Shown one piece after another: positions 6,344 to 7,445 of a DNA stretch of 7,445 nucleotides. The stretch lies in contig WRJV01000218.1 in assembly GCA_009778415.1 (NCBI GenBank), positions 1-7,445 on the forward strand, written 5' to 3'. The notes under the pieces are model-generated. The model did no database searches. It saw only the letters and a list, made by a program, of their open reading frames with translations, and was not told where the DNA came from. The position numbers and the translations under genes are program-made. The stretch comes from Clostridiales bacterium. Lineage in GTDB: Bacteria; Bacillota; Clostridia; Peptostreptococcales; Anaerovoracaceae. How positions within the stretch are numbered: position 1 is the stretch's first letter; the number at the start of each line of letters is the position of its first letter.

Positions 6344-6365
6344 ATAAATTGTAAAGTCAACAAAC

Positions 6366-6409
6366 CTTATCAAGAGCGGCTGAGCAAACAGGCCCTTTGA
6401 TGCAGTTAA
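6366..6409 (+). promoter_or_regulatory. metK leader element resembling the 5' part of a SAM-I (S-box) riboswitch
   Basis: CTTATCAAGAG (6366-6376) matches the 5' signature of SAM-I aptamers, and GGCTGAG (6378-6384), GGCCC (6391-6395) and TGATGC (6398-6403) match the usual P2 and kink-turn pieces in the right order. The rest of SAM-I, including GCAACC, helices P3 and P4 and the closing strand of P1, is absent: only 33 bases separate the signature from the terminator stem. The segment can fold as one hairpin, with ATCAA (6369-6373) pairing TTGAT (6397-6401) and GGCTG (6378-6382) pairing CAGGCC (6389-6394) with a bulged G. It may be a decayed S-box or a compact variant. Its position before metK and a terminator supports a role in SAM-dependent attenuation, but ligand binding is an inference. 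Confidence 0.55.
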
Positions 6410-6439
6410 AGCCTCTTCCTTGGGAGAGGTTCATTTTTT
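6410..6439 (+). terminator. Intrinsic terminator in the metK leader (attenuator)
   Basis: The stem AGCCTCTTC (6410-6418) pairs with GGAGAGGTT (6423-6431) around a CTTG tetraloop and is followed by a T run at 6434-6439. It sits 33 bp before the metK start, inside the leader, so it should act as an attenuator and not as the end of an upstream gene. Its 5' strand can instead pair upstream: AAGA (6372-6375) with TCTT (6414-6417), and GGCT (6378-6381) with AGCC (6410-6413). That gives an antiterminator of 8 Watson-Crick pairs with a two-base bulge. Confidence 0.8.
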
Positions 6440-6471
6440 CAGCACAAATGGCAGAAAGGGAGAAACAGGAA

Positions 6472-7445
6472 ATGAAAAAACTATTCACATCAGAATCAGT
6501 TACAGAAGGGCATCCCGACAAAGTGTGCGACCAGATATCAGATGCTATCCTCGACGCGATTTTTGAAGCGGACCCCTACGGGAGGGTCGCTGCCGAAACG
6601 ACCACAACCACCGGCTACGCGATGGTGATGGGGGAAATAAGCACCAGCTGTTACATCGACATCCCCAAAATCGTAAGGAAGGTCATCTGCGACATCGGTT
6701 ACACAAAAAGCGAATACGGTTTTGACGGGAACACTTGCGCGGTCTTGACGGCGATCGACGAACAGTCTGCCGACATAGCGCTCGGAGTGGACAAAGCGCT
6801 TGAATACAAGGAAGGCACGATATCAGACCTAGAGGATTCCATCGGCGCCGGCGACCAAGGCATGATGTTTGGGTTCGCTTGCGACGAAACGCCCGAGTTG
6901 ATGCCTATGCCGGTTTCTCTCGCCCATAAACTGGCAAAACAGCTTGCCGACGTCAGGAAATCAGGCACCGTGCCCTACCTGCGGCCAGACGGGAAAACCC
7001 AAGTGACCGTAGAATACGACGAAGAAGGCAGAGTGAAGAGGATAGATGCGATAGTTGTTTCGACGCAGCACGACCCTGAAGCGACTCAGGAGCAGATCAA
7101 AAACGACATTATCGAACACGTCATCAAGCCGGTTGTTCCGCACTGCCTTCTCGACGAAAACACGGTGTACCACGTCAACCCTACGGGGAGGTTTGTGGTA
7201 GGCGGGCCCCACGGCGACTCGGGCCTCACAGGGAGAAAGATAATAGTTGACACTTACGGAGGGTACGCTAGGCACGGCGGCGGCTCCTTCAGCGGGAAAG
7301 ACCCGACGAAAGTGGACCGTTCAGCGGCCTACGCGGCGAGGTACGCCGCAAAAAACATCGTAGCTGCCGGGCTGGCAAGCAAGTGCGAAATCCAGCTTGC
7401 ATACGCAATCGGCGTAGCGAAGCCCCTTTCCATAATGGTGGACAC
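6472..7445 (+). CDS. metK: S-adenosylmethionine synthetase (methionine adenosyltransferase), C-terminus beyond window
   Basis: MetK makes S-adenosylmethionine from methionine and ATP, releasing phosphate and pyrophosphate, in the cytoplasm. 324 codons are visible of a family that usually has about 385-400 residues. Key residues are His14 and Asp16 in TEGHPDKVCDQ, the ATP-site signature GAGDQGMMFGFA (125-136), Lys175 in RPDGKTQV, and the second signature GGGSFSGKD (269-277) followed by PTKVDRSAAY. Nothing is missing or broken. The ATG at 6472 follows AAAGGGAG (6455-6462) by 9 bases. An in-frame ATG at 6448 would add eight residues but has no ribosome-binding site. The gene stands alone behind its own promoter and attenuator-like leader, consistent with control by SAM or methionine supply. 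Confidence 0.98.
   Translation, partial: MKKLFTSESVTEGHPDKVCDQISDAILDAIFEADPYGRVAAETTTTTGYAMVMGEISTSCYIDIPKIVRKVICDIGYTKSEYGFDGNTCAVLTAIDEQSADIALGVDKALEYKEGTISDLEDSIGAGDQGMMFGFACDETPELMPMPVSLAHKLAKQLADVRKSGTVPYLRPDGKTQVTVEYDEEGRVKRIDAIVVSTQHDPEATQEQIKNDIIEHVIKPVVPHCLLDENTVYHVNPTGRFVVGGPHGDSGLTGRKIIVDTYGGYARHGGGSFSGKDPTKVDRSAAYAARYAAKNIVAAGLASKCEIQLAYAIGVAKPLSIMVD

Noticed and set aside
6366..6439. Complete SAM-I riboswitch
   Set aside because: The 5' signature is present but GCAACC, P3, P4 and the closing P1 strand are missing, so only a partial or variant element is claimed.
6448..6471. Alternative metK start at 6448
   Set aside because: It is in frame but has no ribosome-binding site upstream; the conserved MetK N-terminus begins at 6472.

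Overview
The window looks like a chromosomal segment of an anaerobic, low-to-medium GC Gram-positive bacterium, most likely a Clostridia-class Firmicute. This rests on three things: a bcd-etfB-etfA cluster of the type known from electron-bifurcating anaerobes, strong purine-rich Shine-Dalgarno sites with near-consensus sigma-A promoters, and an S-box-like leader before metK. The genus cannot be told from the sequence.

Layout. Positions 1-3852 (minus strand) hold a four-gene operon read as acyl-CoA dehydrogenase (bcd-like), etfB, etfA, then an aldo/keto reductase that runs off the left edge. Its promoter (3963-3991) faces left in the gap 3853-4075, back to back with a promoter (4004-4032) for a plus-strand cytoplasmic serine hydrolase of the beta-lactamase/esterase fold (4076-5050). 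That gene converges with, and overlaps by 11 bp, an unrecognised 393-residue protein on the minus strand (5040-6221). The 250-bp gap 6222-6471 carries two divergent promoters, one for the unknown gene and one for metK (S-adenosylmethionine synthetase, 6472 to the right edge, incomplete). The metK leader has a hairpin that begins like a SAM-I aptamer, followed by an intrinsic terminator.

How the genes work together. Bcd and the two Etf subunits should form one flavoprotein complex that reduces an enoyl-CoA with NADH. The EtfB motif resembles that of bifurcating Etfs, so ferredoxin may be reduced at the same time. The reductase at the operon's end is translationally coupled to etfA and may draw on the same redox pools (inference). 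MetK and its leader form a separate methionine/SAM unit.

The two most interesting signals are non-coding. First, a short GC-rich repeat with core GGCAYCGCCC (minus strand) occurs six times, always just upstream of the ribosome-binding site of a minus-strand gene: three copies before bcd, two before etfA, one before the unknown gene. Second, the metK leader keeps the 5' signature of a SAM-I riboswitch and a terminator/antiterminator arrangement but is far too short to hold the rest of that aptamer.
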